A stretch of 33,079 nucleotides of DNA, taken from NCBI GenBank assembly GCA_017882615.1, contig JADGPD010000019.1, positions 1-33,079 of the forward strand. Direction: 5' to 3'. The position numbers were made by a program, and so were the translations under genes. The notes beneath the pieces are model-generated. The model was not told the DNA's origin. It saw nothing but the letters and a program-made list of their open reading frames with translations, and ran no database searches. Shown piece by piece: positions 8,396 through 16,562 of the stretch. The stretch comes from Thermoleophilia bacterium (GTDB taxonomy: Bacteria > Actinomycetota > Thermoleophilia > Gaiellales > Gaiellaceae). Position 1 is the stretch's first letter; each line of letters begins with the position of its first letter.

Positions 8396-9838
8396 ATGAG
8401 ACACGTCGTCCTACTCGCGATCGTGGGACTGGCCGCGGTTCTCGTGTTCGCGGGGTTCCTGCGACTCGAGCGGGCAGGAAAGCGGATGACCACGGTGCTC
8501 GTGATCTTCGGGCTCGTGCTGATCGAGGCTTGGATCTATCCGAATCAGAGCCTGATACCGGCCGGCATCTTCCATCCAGTGCTCGGAGGGGGATCCGGAG
8601 TAGGCGGCGCCGATACCGGCCTCTCTTTCCGCCTTCCGGAGATCCTCGTACCCGTGGCGTTGACGGCCCGACTGCTTGCCCGCGGCCGACCGTTCTTGAT
8701 GCGAGCGGCCTCGCTCTGGTGGCTGGCGTTTTTGGCGTGGCTCGTCGCGGCGGCGGTAATCGGGGTCAAGAACGGCAACTCGGCCAACCTGGCCCTATTC
8801 GAAGGAAAGGTGATCGCCTACATCGGCTTCTTCGTGCTCGTCGCCGGCGTCCCGGCCGGAGAGTTCGCGCACGGGCGCACGTTCCGCAGATTTCTCTACG
8901 GCGCGAGCCTGATGGCGGCGATCGGCATCGTGCTCAGCCAACTCCGCGCGAACATCTCGCTGGCGATACCGGCCGTTCCGATCAGGAACATGGGCGAGAT
9001 GGGCGCCGACGCGGCCACGATCTTCCTTTCCCTCGGGCTCATCGCCGCTGCGATCGCGATCTGTAGCGAGCGCCGAGCGCGCTTGCTCATCACCTCACTC
9101 CCGCTTCTATTTGCCTCCGTCGTAGCCGGACAGCGCGCGGCGCTGATCGCAATGGCGGTCGGGCTGGCGATCTTCTTCATCGCGATCGCAATCGGCTGGA
9201 AACGAGTTCGCTCGACACCGACTGAGATCGGCCTGGGTGTGGCAACGTTCGTTGCACTCCTCCTCGTTCCGGTGCTCGTCACGGCCGTCGTCGGCAAGCG
9301 CCAGCCCACCGTCCCCTTCTCCGGCGCGGTGAATGCCGCCTTCGATACCCGTGCCAAACAGCTCTCGGCGCAAGACCGTCTCAACCAATGGGCAACGGCG
9401 CGCCGCCTGATAGACCGGAATCCGATCATCGGCTCCGGGCTCGGGTTCACCTATCAGCACTGGGATCCCGGCTTTAAAGTCTTCGTCACGACGGATCTCA
9501 CTCACAACATCGCGCTCGACCTCTTGCTGCGAGTCGGAGCGATTGGGCTCGGCCTCTTCATCACCGCGCTCGCGCTCACGCTCTTCGACGGCTTCGCGAC
9601 CTGGCTCAAACATCCCGATCCTCTGATAGCGGCAGTCGCCGTTGCCTGCACCTGCGCCTTATCGGGTCTCATCGCCAAAGGTATGGTGGAATCGATCTTC
9701 GAGAAGTATCGTCTGGCAACGCTCCTTGGCTTCTTGGTCGGCGCCGTCGCTAGCACTAGGCTTACCCAACCAGAACCAGCGCAAGCGCGGGTCCCGGATG
9801 CCAGCTACAGCATGAAAGAGAGCCCAGCATGGAATTGA
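8396..9838 (+). CDS. Wzy/O-antigen ligase family membrane protein
   Basis: A 480-residue polytopic membrane protein with about 11-12 hydrophobic helices. It has a large extracytoplasmic loop near residues 320-370 holding the Wzy_C-type signature region: ARRLIDRNPIIGSGLGFTYQ, then a conserved His in TTDLTHNIALDLLLRVG. This pattern is typical of O-antigen polymerases and ligases, which join undecaprenyl-linked repeat units outside the membrane. No strong Shine-Dalgarno precedes ATG 8396. Its last 10 bases overlap the following chain-length regulator gene, a textbook Wzy-Wzz pairing. Ligase versus polymerase cannot be settled from sequence, but the context favours polymerase. Confidence 0.85.
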   Translation: MRHVVLLAIVGLAAVLVFAGFLRLERAGKRMTTVLVIFGLVLIEAWIYPNQSLIPAGIFHPVLGGGSGVGGADTGLSFRLPEILVPVALTARLLARGRPFLMRAASLWWLAFLAWLVAAAVIGVKNGNSANLALFEGKVIAYIGFFVLVAGVPAGEFAHGRTFRRFLYGASLMAAIGIVLSQLRANISLAIPAVPIRNMGEMGADAATIFLSLGLIAAAIAICSERRARLLITSLPLLFASVVAGQRAALIAMAVGLAIFFIAIAIGWKRVRSTPTEIGLGVATFVALLLVPVLVTAVVGKRQPTVPFSGAVNAAFDTRAKQLSAQDRLNQWATARRLIDRNPIIGSGLGFTYQHWDPGFKVFVTTDLTHNIALDLLLRVGAIGLGLFITALALTLFDGFATWLKHPDPLIAAVAVACTCALSGLIAKGMVESIFEKYRLATLLGFLVGAVASTRLTQPEPAQARVPDASYSMKESPAWN

Positions 9839-11148
9839 GGGAGTTACTAGGTGTATTCCGGCGCTTCTGGCCGATTGCGGCGATCGTGCTCGCGCTTGCG
9901 CTCGCGATCGGGTTCGTGGCCGCTCTACTGCCCGCCAAGCGGTACCAGTCAACGGCGACGCTGTTCGTTACTCCCGCCTCGAAGCAGATCGACTTCTGGA
10001 CATCGATAGCCGCCGTCCAGTCCTTACTTCCCTCCTTTGCTGACCAGATCGGTACCGCTACCTTCGCCAACCAGGTACGGGCCCGAGTCGAAGTCTCCGA
10101 TCCGAGCTTGACCTGGAAGAACGTCTCGCTCAGCGGCAACGCAGTCGCGGGAACGAGCCTGCTCCACGCCCAGGCTGAAGCGAGCGACCCCGCCCTCGCG
10201 GCCGCAGCTGCCAACGGCGCGGCCGAGAACCTCGTCAACGCAAAGATTTCCGACCTCGTGCATATGAAGGTAATCGACCGGGCGCGGCCCTCCGCCGTGC
10301 CGGTGAGCCCGAAGCGCAATCTGATCCTGTTCGCCTCTACGGTGCTCGGCTTGATCTTCGGCGTGCTCGCCGCGATCGGAGCCAACGCCGTCTGGCCGCG
10401 CATCCGAACCGCCACGGAGATCTGGCAGCGTTTCGGGCTCGAGGTGATCGCCGAGATCCCGAGCGTTCGCTACTTCCCCCGCAGCCCGAAGCGCCTCTTC
10501 GATCCCAAGGCGGGCAACCCAAAGCTGATCGAGGCATACCGGCGCCTGCAAACGAACTTCGAGATCGTCGCCGGCGAGCGGACGATGGTGGGCGTGGTGT
10601 CATGCACGGCCGGCGAGGGGAAATCCTCGGTCACGGCAAATCTCGCTTGGGCAGTCGCCTCGATGGGCAAGCAGGTCGTCGCCATCGACACAGACCTCAG
10701 GCGCCCGTCATTGCACGGCTACTTCGGAGTCGAGCTTGCGCCCGGAATCTCCGACGTGCCAAACGGCACCAATATCAGAGAGCTGGTGCGCAACACCGAG
10801 ATTCCGACGCTCCATCTCATCACGGCGGGGAATGCGCTCCAGCACCCCACGTCGATCATCTACGCGGCGCTTCCGCAAATCACCGGAACGTTCAAGAACG
10901 CCCTACTCCTGGCCGACATGCCACCGCTGCTCGGTACCGCCGAGGCGACGCTAATCGCAACCGCGATCGGAGCCGTGATCCTCGTCGTCGACGCCCACCA
11001 CGGGCATCCCAGCGAGCTCGAGCGAACGATCCACGAGCTCGAACGGGCGAACGTCCAGGTTCTCGGCGTCGCGCTCAACCGGGCTCGCCCGATGCGTTCC
11101 CGGCGAGCCGACAACTACTACGCCACCGCCGCGGGCGCGGGCGCTTAA
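9829..11148 (+). CDS. Wzz chain-length determinant fused to BY-kinase domain
   Basis: A 439-residue polysaccharide co-polymerase. The Wzz part has two transmembrane helices (about residues 13-35 and 165-190) flanking an extracytoplasmic segment. The cytoplasmic part (about 225-425) is a bacterial tyrosine kinase-like P-loop domain: Walker A CTAGEGKSS, Walker A' VVAIDTDLRRPSLHGYF, and a Walker B-like LLLADMPPLLG, where the usual second Asp position reads Met. The C-terminal tail has only two adjacent tyrosines (RADNYYATAAG), fewer than the usual cluster. It likely controls polymer length and export through cycles of autophosphorylation. It overlaps the Wzy gene by 10 bases. The PHP phosphatase encoded at 16563-17321 is its likely antagonist. 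Confidence 0.88.
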   Translation: MELRELLGVFRRFWPIAAIVLALALAIGFVAALLPAKRYQSTATLFVTPASKQIDFWTSIAAVQSLLPSFADQIGTATFANQVRARVEVSDPSLTWKNVSLSGNAVAGTSLLHAQAEASDPALAAAAANGAAENLVNAKISDLVHMKVIDRARPSAVPVSPKRNLILFASTVLGLIFGVLAAIGANAVWPRIRTATEIWQRFGLEVIAEIPSVRYFPRSPKRLFDPKAGNPKLIEAYRRLQTNFEIVAGERTMVGVVSCTAGEGKSSVTANLAWAVASMGKQVVAIDTDLRRPSLHGYFGVELAPGISDVPNGTNIRELVRNTEIPTLHLITAGNALQHPTSIIYAALPQITGTFKNALLLADMPPLLGTAEATLIATAIGAVILVVDAHHGHPSELERTIHELERANVQVLGVALNRARPMRSRRADNYYATAAGAGA

Positions 11149-11193
11149 CGTTCGGGCGAGTTCACGTCACCACCGGCTTGGCGGGCGACGAGT

Positions 11194-12576
11194 TCAGCTT
11201 TCCCGAGCACGCAGAGCCGGGAACAGGACCACGTCGCGGATCGTCTCGCGCCCGCTCAACACCATCGCCAGGCGATCGATGCCCAGCCCAAGCCCGCCCG
11301 TGGGCGGCATGCCGTAGGAAAGCGCCTCGACGAAGTCCGGGTCTCCCTCCTCGGCGAGCACGTCGCCGGCCTCGCGCTCGGACTGCTGCATGTTGAAGCG
11401 CTCGGCCTGATCGACTGCGTCGTTGATCTCGCTGAAGGCGTTGCCGATCTCCATTCCGCCGATGAAGTACTCGAAGCGCTCGACCAGCGTCGGATCGTCG
11501 TCGGTCGTCCGGGCAAAGGGCGAGAGCTCGATCGGATAGTCGTGCAGGATAGTCGGCTGCACTAGCGCCGGCTCGACGAAAGCCGAGAGAGCATGATCGA
11601 CCAGCTGCGCCCAGGTGTGATCGTGGCTGACGTCGATGTCGCGGGCCTCGAGCCGGCTTCGTAGCTCGGCCTCGTCGCGTGTCCACAGCCCTTCCGCCTC
11701 GAGAGCGTCGGGCAGGCGAAGCCGGCGCCAGGGGGCAACGAGATCGATCTCGTTGCCGCGGAATTCGACCTTGGTCGTACCTATGACTTCGAATGCCACC
11801 GCCTCCACCAGCGTCTCGACGCGAGCCATCGCATCGCGGTAGTCCGCATACGCCTCGTACCACTCGAGCATCGTGAACTCGGGCTGATGCTTGTACGAGA
11901 CACCTTCGTTGCGAAAGTCCTTACCGATCTCGTAGACGCGCTCCAGCCCGCCGACGATCAGCCGCTTCAGGTACAGCTCGGTGGCGATGCGCAGGTAGAA
12001 GTCCTGATCGAGCTCGTTGTGGTGGGTGACGAAGGGACGGGCGAAGGCGCCGCCGTAGCGCGGCTGCAGGACCGGGGTCTCGACCTCGACGAACCCCTCG
12101 TCATCGAGCCGGCGTCTGATGCTCGAGACCATGCGGGCGCGCAGCAGAGCATCCCGCCGCGTCTCCTCGTTGACGAGCAGGTCGAGATAACGCTTGCGAT
12201 AGCGCGTCTCGACATCGGTGAGGCCGTGATAGAGATCGGGCAGGGGGCGGCGGATCTTGGCCAGCAGTTCCAGCGTCGAGACCCTGAGCGAGGGCTCGCC
12301 GCGGCGCGTCTTCATCGGCCGACCGGTCGCGCCGACAATGTCGCCGAGATCGAGATCGAGCCCATCGAGGACGCTCTGCTCACAGAAGAGCTGTATCCGG
12401 CCCGAGCGGTCGACGAGATCGAGGAAGGTCAGCTTGCCCATCTCTCGCCGCGCCAGCACTCGTCCGGCCAGGCGGCGCGAAGTCTCGCCGTCGGTTCCAG
12501 ACTCGAGCGCGGTCGCATCGGCGACTGCGATCACGATCTCGTCTCGCTCAGGAAAGCGTTTGGGCAGTTCCGGCAT
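11194..12576 (-). CDS. lysS: Lysyl-tRNA synthetase, class II
   Basis: Charges tRNA-Lys. At 460 residues it is shorter than the usual 490-510. An OB-fold anticodon-binding domain (about 35-110) includes GKLTFLDLVDRSGRIQLF. The class II catalytic core follows: motif 1 FVEVETPVLQ (about 162), motif 2 FRNEGVSYKHQPEFTMLEWY (about 221) and motif 3 GLGLGIDRLAMVL (about 428). The customary N-terminal helix ending in a G-x-x-P-[YF] segment is missing; the protein begins at PKRFPERDEI. The frame stays open upstream, but those residues do not resemble LysS. No Shine-Dalgarno precedes ATG 12576. CATACT lies 7 bases upstream, compatible with a leaderless transcript. It is convergent with the BY-kinase gene and downstream of a membrane protein gene. 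Confidence 0.95.
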   Translation of the reverse strand: MPELPKRFPERDEIVIAVADATALESGTDGETSRRLAGRVLARREMGKLTFLDLVDRSGRIQLFCEQSVLDGLDLDLGDIVGATGRPMKTRRGEPSLRVSTLELLAKIRRPLPDLYHGLTDVETRYRKRYLDLLVNEETRRDALLRARMVSSIRRRLDDEGFVEVETPVLQPRYGGAFARPFVTHHNELDQDFYLRIATELYLKRLIVGGLERVYEIGKDFRNEGVSYKHQPEFTMLEWYEAYADYRDAMARVETLVEAVAFEVIGTTKVEFRGNEIDLVAPWRRLRLPDALEAEGLWTRDEAELRSRLEARDIDVSHDHTWAQLVDHALSAFVEPALVQPTILHDYPIELSPFARTTDDDPTLVERFEYFIGGMEIGNAFSEINDAVDQAERFNMQQSEREAGDVLAEEGDPDFVEALSYGMPPTGGLGLGIDRLAMVLSGRETIRDVVLFPALRARES

Positions 12577-12583
12577 GAGAGGA

Positions 12584-12589
12584 AGTATG
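12584..12589 (-). promoter_or_regulatory. Possible -10 element for leaderless lysS
   Basis: CATACT on the minus strand ends 7 bases before the lysS ATG. The sequence between is pyrimidine-rich with no ribosome-binding site. No good -35 was found. Confidence 0.35.
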
Positions 12590-12663
12590 GCCGAGGCTGC
12601 TTTGAGCAGTCGGAAGAAGGGGCGCCGACGCGAATCTCGATCGCCCGGCGGAACCCACCTCGA

Positions 12664-14568
12664 TCAAGTCGAGGCCGCCGGACGGATGCGAAAGATACGG
12701 AAGCCGTTCTTCGCCGCCACCAGCCGCGTCGAGCCCGGTCGCAGCAGGGAGACCCGGCGCGCCGCCCGCTCGCTAGCGACGAAAACGTATTCGGCGCCGC
12801 TCCGGCGGAGCCGATCCCAGGCGCCGGCCGCATCGAGGTCAACCGCCACGACCTTGCGCTCGAAGCGCAGGCCCCAGACGGGAAACAGAATCGTCACGTC
12901 GTTCGGATCTACTGCCACGACACTTCCCGCCGGAGCTCGCTGGGCAACCTCAAAGCCTCCGATATCGAGTGTCCTTTCGGCCTGGCCAGCAGCAACAAGG
13001 CGAGCGGCGGCCACAGTGTCGATCGATCGCCCGTCACCCAGCTGATACTCCCAGGTTGCCATGCAAACCCCGAGCAGGACGGTCGCGACCATGCCCCAAG
13101 CGAGAAGCTTCGCCCGGCGAAGCGGCCATAACCGGTCGATTTGAACTGCCGCCGAGGCCGCACCGATGGAGACGAGAACTAGGCTAAAGCGCGACCACCA
13201 CGCATACGGACTGGCCAACCAGGCCAGGGTCACCGTGGCGAGTATGCCGATCACTGCGACGTCCCGTTTCTTAGCCAGCCGGAGCACGCTCAGGCCAAGA
13301 GCCGGAAGCAGAATGTAGATCCAAACCGGTCCAAGGCCTCCGGAGCGTTGGTCGTAGCGGTAGAAGCGCTCCGTTGTGAGGAAAGGAACCAGATCGTGAG
13401 CCCACGAGCGGGCAATCGATAACGGGAACCGAGGTGCCCGGCCAGGCGGAGACTCGACCAGCTGCTCCATCCCTGCCGCGCCGCGGAACAGAGTCCTCGA
13501 GTGCACCACAACGCTCGCGGGATAGACGGGGTCGTGGTAGACGACGGAGTTTCGGACGTACCAGTAGCCGCCGACGATCATCACGGCGGCAACGAACACA
13601 GCCAGCGTCCCCGCCGATCGCCTGAGCGGAACCGCGTAGCGCGTGCGCGCGAAAAAGGAAAACACGACCAATGCAAAGATGACCGCGCCTATCCAGAGCG
13701 GAGCGCTCGGCTTGCTACCAAGGGCCAGTCCGCCTGCCAGACCGGCCAGTAAAACGTTCTTTCGATCAGCGCCCGACGATGTCTCCTCGCTTCCGCGCAG
13801 GTAACGGGAGATGAAGTAAAGGGATGCCGTGAACTCGGAGGCGGCGGCAATGTCGACGTAGGCGATCGCCGACTGTGCGAGCACGACCGGCGTGAGGAAG
13901 AACAGCATCCCGGCGACCGCAGATGTCCCCCGCCTCGCACCGAAGACCCGCGCCAGCCCTGCCGTCGCCAGCGCACCAAGCAGCGCGAACCCGATCTGGA
14001 CGAGGTTGACAACCTCGATCCGATGCGCGAAGAGGGCGACGTGTGCGAATACGAGCTCGGTGCCGGACGGGTAGCCCCGCGACTCGGCGGTGAATGGGTT
14101 CTCCGAGAAGCCGGCGGTCTGAAGCCACCAAGCGACGGTGGTCAGGTGATAGTGCAGCGCATCACTGCCGGTGAGCGGAAGCGCGTAGGCGAGCACTCCT
14201 CGCCAAACCAGTTCAACGGCGGAGACGGCCGCCAGCACCGCGATCCACGGACGGCGCAGAACCCGCTTCCCGTCTCCGATCGCGCGACCCGCATCCCGAG
14301 CAAGCGTTTTCATCCAGGCCCAAGTGCGGCGAGGGCCGGCCACCAGGCAGACCAAGATTGAGCTCGCGACCAAGTACGAGAGGGCAACTCCCGGCGGATT
14401 GAGAAAGCCGCCCATGCCCGCGACGAGAAGGCATACGATCAGCTCAGACAGGGCGCCGACGATCAGCGCGAGAGTGCGCTCGATCAGGCCGCGACCCGAC
14501 AGGCGAGCCGCAATCGCCGCACCGCCAACAGCCAGAATCGCAGTCGTGGCCACTAGCCCGAGAAGCAC
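12664..14568 (-). CDS. Polytopic membrane protein, probable GT-C glycosyltransferase
   Basis: A 634-residue protein with about 12 hydrophobic helices in the first 480 residues and a soluble C-terminal domain of roughly 130 residues. The first large loop after helix 4 has ALPLTGSDALHYHLTTVAWW, with Asp and His residues placed as in the catalytic loop of GT-C enzymes (GT39/GT83/GT87-like), which use polyprenyl-phosphate sugars. A family assignment is not certain. The GTG at 14568 has no Shine-Dalgarno but has GATAAT exactly 6 bases upstream, suggesting leaderless expression. It lies between the metallopeptidase gene and lysS on the same strand. A role in glycosylating cell-surface polymer is inferred from the surrounding EPS genes. 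Confidence 0.7.
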   Translation of the reverse strand: MLLGLVATTAILAVGGAAIAARLSGRGLIERTLALIVGALSELIVCLLVAGMGGFLNPPGVALSYLVASSILVCLVAGPRRTWAWMKTLARDAGRAIGDGKRVLRRPWIAVLAAVSAVELVWRGVLAYALPLTGSDALHYHLTTVAWWLQTAGFSENPFTAESRGYPSGTELVFAHVALFAHRIEVVNLVQIGFALLGALATAGLARVFGARRGTSAVAGMLFFLTPVVLAQSAIAYVDIAAASEFTASLYFISRYLRGSEETSSGADRKNVLLAGLAGGLALGSKPSAPLWIGAVIFALVVFSFFARTRYAVPLRRSAGTLAVFVAAVMIVGGYWYVRNSVVYHDPVYPASVVVHSRTLFRGAAGMEQLVESPPGRAPRFPLSIARSWAHDLVPFLTTERFYRYDQRSGGLGPVWIYILLPALGLSVLRLAKKRDVAVIGILATVTLAWLASPYAWWSRFSLVLVSIGAASAAVQIDRLWPLRRAKLLAWGMVATVLLGVCMATWEYQLGDGRSIDTVAAARLVAAGQAERTLDIGGFEVAQRAPAGSVVAVDPNDVTILFPVWGLRFERKVVAVDLDAAGAWDRLRRSGAEYVFVASERAARRVSLLRPGSTRLVAAKNGFRIFRIRPAAST

Positions 14569-14574
14569 TCGGGC

Positions 14575-14580
14575 ATTATC
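14575..14580 (-). promoter_or_regulatory. -10 element (GATAAT) 6 bases before GTG start
   Basis: GATAAT matches the -10 consensus at 5 of 6 positions and is followed by six bases and the GTG of the GT-C-like gene. It sits in an AT-rich patch in otherwise GC-rich DNA. No clear -35 was seen. Consistent with a leaderless mRNA. Confidence 0.5.
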
Positions 14581-14606
14581 TATTAAGCGCGAACGGTAGG
14601 ATCTCG

Positions 14607-14933
14607 CTAGCCGTAGCCGAGCTCGCGCAGGCGCTCTTCGCCGATCCCGAAGTAGTGCGCAAGCTCGTGCAATACGGTGACGCGAATCTGCTCTCTGAGC
14701 TCGTCCGGCTCGGGATACAGCCGCTCGAGCGGTTCCCTGTAGATGGTGATCGTGTCGGGCTGAATAGGATCGCCGGAGCGTCGCTCGGGCAGGGGAACAC
14801 CGTGATAGAGCCCGAGCAGACCGGGGCTCGAGGGGCGCTCGTCTTCGATCAGCACGGCGACGTTGCGCAAGCCGGCGGCGAGCTCGGGCGGAAGCTCGTC
14901 CAGCGCCTTCGCTACTTCGTCCTCGAAAGCCAG
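14607..14933 (-). CDS. Small zincin-like metallopeptidase family protein (DUF1025-like)
   Basis: A minimal metallopeptidase-like protein with HELAHYFGI (H-E-x-x-H) near its C-terminus and an upstream TITIYREPLERLYP segment, as in the actinobacterial 'metallopeptidase family' proteins of about 110-130 residues. The first canonical start in frame is TTG 14870, but family-like sequence (AFEDEVAKALDELPPELAAG) continues upstream of it. In-frame codons back into greA contain no ATG, GTG or TTG. The first plausible initiator is CTG 14933, 23 bases after the greA stop, and that is used here (108 codons). If TTG 14870 were used the product would be 87 residues and lack its first helix. It is probably co-transcribed with greA. 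Substrate is unknown. Confidence 0.7.
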   Translation of the reverse strand: MAFEDEVAKALDELPPELAAGLRNVAVLIEDERPSSPGLLGLYHGVPLPERRSGDPIQPDTITIYREPLERLYPEPDELREQIRVTVLHELAHYFGIGEERLRELGYG

Positions 14934-14956
14934 ATCACACGCGCGCGCAGCGCTGG

Positions 14957-15430
14957 CTACGCGGCCTTGATCGCCATGATCTTGAACTTGAGCGTCCCGC
15001 GCGGAGCGACGACCTCGACCGTCTCGCCCTTCTTGTGGCCGATGATCGCGCGGCCGACCGGCGACTCGTTCGAGAGCTTGTTCTCGGCCGGATTGGCCTC
15101 GGCGGAGCCCACGATTTGGTACTCGATCGTCTTGCCCGCCTCGAGATCGCGCAGGCGCACGAGCGTTCCCACCGAGACGGAGTCGGCCGAGACGTCGCTC
15201 GTGTCGATGACGCTCGCATCGCGCATCCGCTGCTCCAGCAGCGCGATCCTGTGCTCGAGCATCGCCTGCTCGTTCTTGGCGTCGTCGTACTCGGCGTTCT
15301 CTGAGATGTCACCGAACTCGCGCGCGACCTTGATGCGCTCGGCGACATCTCGCCGCTTCTCGGTTGAGAGGTACTCGACTTCGTTCTTCAGCTTCTCGTA
15401 CCCCTCGAGAGTGAGAATGACTTCCTTCAC
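14957..15430 (-). CDS. greA: Transcription elongation factor GreA
   Basis: A 157-residue protein that rescues backtracked RNA polymerase by stimulating transcript cleavage in the secondary channel. The N-terminal coiled coil (residues about 8-75) has the tip loop GDISENAEYDDAK with acidic Asp41 and Glu44, the residues that position catalytic Mg in GreA. The C-terminal FKBP-like domain ends in SPVGRAIIGHKKGE and TLKFKIMAI. The frame is open upstream to 15517, but AGGAGG (15436-15441) sits 5 bases before GTG 15430, and MKEVILTLEGYEKL is the canonical N-terminus. It has its own promoter and is divergent from the dus gene. Confidence 0.97.
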   Translation of the reverse strand: MKEVILTLEGYEKLKNEVEYLSTEKRRDVAERIKVAREFGDISENAEYDDAKNEQAMLEHRIALLEQRMRDASVIDTSDVSADSVSVGTLVRLRDLEAGKTIEYQIVGSAEANPAENKLSNESPVGRAIIGHKKGETVEVVAPRGTLKFKIMAIKAA

Positions 15431-15435
15431 CGCCG

Positions 15436-15441
15436 CCTCCT
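15436..15441 (-). promoter_or_regulatory. Shine-Dalgarno AGGAGG of greA
   Basis: AGGAGG lies 5 bases before GTG 15430 and decides this start over TTG 15517 and ATG 15490. Confidence 0.85.
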
Positions 15442-15488
15442 GCGCGTCATAAAGAAAAAGCGTGGCATTTTCGCCAGCGCGGGCGCGC

Positions 15489-15517
15489 ATGCTACCGCTA
15501 CCGGCGCCGCTAGTCAA
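15489..15517 (-). promoter_or_regulatory. Sigma-70-type promoter of greA
   Basis: Minus strand TTGACT (15517-15512), a 17-base spacer, then TAGCAT (15494-15489). Transcription would start near 15482, leaving a leader of about 50 bases that holds the greA Shine-Dalgarno. Confidence 0.65.
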
Positions 15518-15539
15518 GACTCGGCTCCTAGACTAGATT
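15511..15539 (+). promoter_or_regulatory. Possible dus promoter, overlapping the greA promoter
   Basis: Plus strand TAGTCA (15511-15516), a 17-base spacer, then TAGATT (15534-15539), only 5 bases before the dus ATG. An alternative -10 is TAGACT (15529-15534). The -35 region overlaps the greA -35 on the other strand, so the two promoters may compete. Confidence 0.45.
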
Positions 15540-15544
15540 GCAGC

Positions 15545-16552
15545 ATGGAGCTCGACCTTCGCCAGAGCTGGAAGATCGGGGCCGTCGAGATACCGTCGCG
15601 GCTCGCGCTGGCGCCCATGGCCGGAGTCAGCGTGCAGGCCTATCGGCGCCAGGCTCGACGCTTCGGAGCCGGCTTGGTCTGGTCGGAGATGGTCAGCGCC
15701 GCCGGCCTCGAGCACGGAAGCCGGCGTACGCGCGACTACCTTCGCGTCGGCTCGGGCGAGCACCCGATCGCGCTGCAGATCTTCGGCTCGGAGCCGGCGC
15801 AGGCGGCCGAAGCGGCGCGCATGGCCGAAGCGGCCGGCGCCGACGTAGTCGATCTCAATCTCGGCTGCCCGGTACGCAAGGTGATGAAGAGCGGAGCTGG
15901 CTCGGCACTGCTCGAGCAACCCGAGCTCGCCTGTCGGATCGTCGAGGCGATGGCCACGGCGGTCTCGACCCCGGTCACGGTCAAGCTACGCAGCGGAATC
16001 GAGCCGGGCTCGAGAGCTTGCATCGAGCTCGGGCCGCAGTTGGCCTCGGCCGGCGCGCAGGCGCTCGTACTCCATCCTCGCGCCCAGCGACAGATGTACG
16101 GCGGCAGCGCCGACCACTCGCTCACCGCCGAGCTCGCAGCGCTCGTGGAGATACCCGTCATCGCTTCGGGCGATATCCGCTCCGGCGAGCAGGCGCGCGC
16201 GCTCCTCGACGCCGGCGCCGCCGCGGTGATGGTCGGGAGGGCGGCGCAGGGTAACCCCTGGCTCCTGAGCGAGATCCTGAGCGGAGAGGAGCAGGAGCCC
16301 TCGCAGGCCGAAGTGGCCGCCGAGCTCGTCCAGTTCATGCGCGAGGTCGCGCGCGAGCTGGGCGAGAAACGCGCTCAGAGCTTTCTAAAGAAGTTTTACG
16401 GCTGGTACCTGAGGCGCGGTCGGTTCCCCAGACAGCTTCGTAGAGAGCTCGTGGAAGTGCTGACGCTGTCCTCCGCCGAAAAGCTCCTGCTGGAGGCGGC
16501 TCCGGACGCCGAACCGCTCATAACGGAGCTCGAAGCTAGCGCGGCCCGATAG
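15545..16552 (+). CDS. dusB: tRNA-dihydrouridine synthase (DusB type)
   Basis: An FMN-dependent enzyme of 335 residues that reduces uridine to dihydrouridine in tRNA D-loops. The TIM-barrel signatures are present in order: LAPMAGVS (about 22), catalytic Cys in DLNLGCPVRKV (Cys108), HPRAQRQMYGG (about 178), SGDIRS and VGRAAQGNPWLL for FMN phosphate binding. A C-terminal helical domain (FLKKFYGWYLRRG) follows for tRNA binding. No Shine-Dalgarno precedes ATG 15545. A -10-like TAGATT ends 5 bases before it, which fits leaderless translation. Dus next to lysS and greA is a recurrent bacterial arrangement. The B subtype is inferred from length and motifs. Confidence 0.95.
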   Translation: MELDLRQSWKIGAVEIPSRLALAPMAGVSVQAYRRQARRFGAGLVWSEMVSAAGLEHGSRRTRDYLRVGSGEHPIALQIFGSEPAQAAEAARMAEAAGADVVDLNLGCPVRKVMKSGAGSALLEQPELACRIVEAMATAVSTPVTVKLRSGIEPGSRACIELGPQLASAGAQALVLHPRAQRQMYGGSADHSLTAELAALVEIPVIASGDIRSGEQARALLDAGAAAVMVGRAAQGNPWLLSEILSGEEQEPSQAEVAAELVQFMREVARELGEKRAQSFLKKFYGWYLRRGRFPRQLRRELVEVLTLSSAEKLLLEAAPDAEPLITELEASAAR

Positions 16553-16555
16553 ATT
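16550..16555 (+). promoter_or_regulatory. -10-like TAGATT before the PHP phosphatase
   Basis: TAGATT begins with the dus stop codon and ends 7 bases before ATG 16563. It has the same sequence as the element before dus. It may allow a separate leaderless transcript, or be chance; there is no Shine-Dalgarno. Confidence 0.3.
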
Positions 16556-16562
16556 GGGCACC

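Noticed and set aside
11149-11193. A terminator between the BY-kinase gene and lysS
   Set aside because: Only short imperfect stems were found, so it is not supported.
11887-13131. An open frame of 414 codons on the plus strand
   Set aside because: It is antisense to lysS and the GT-C-like gene and has no domain features.
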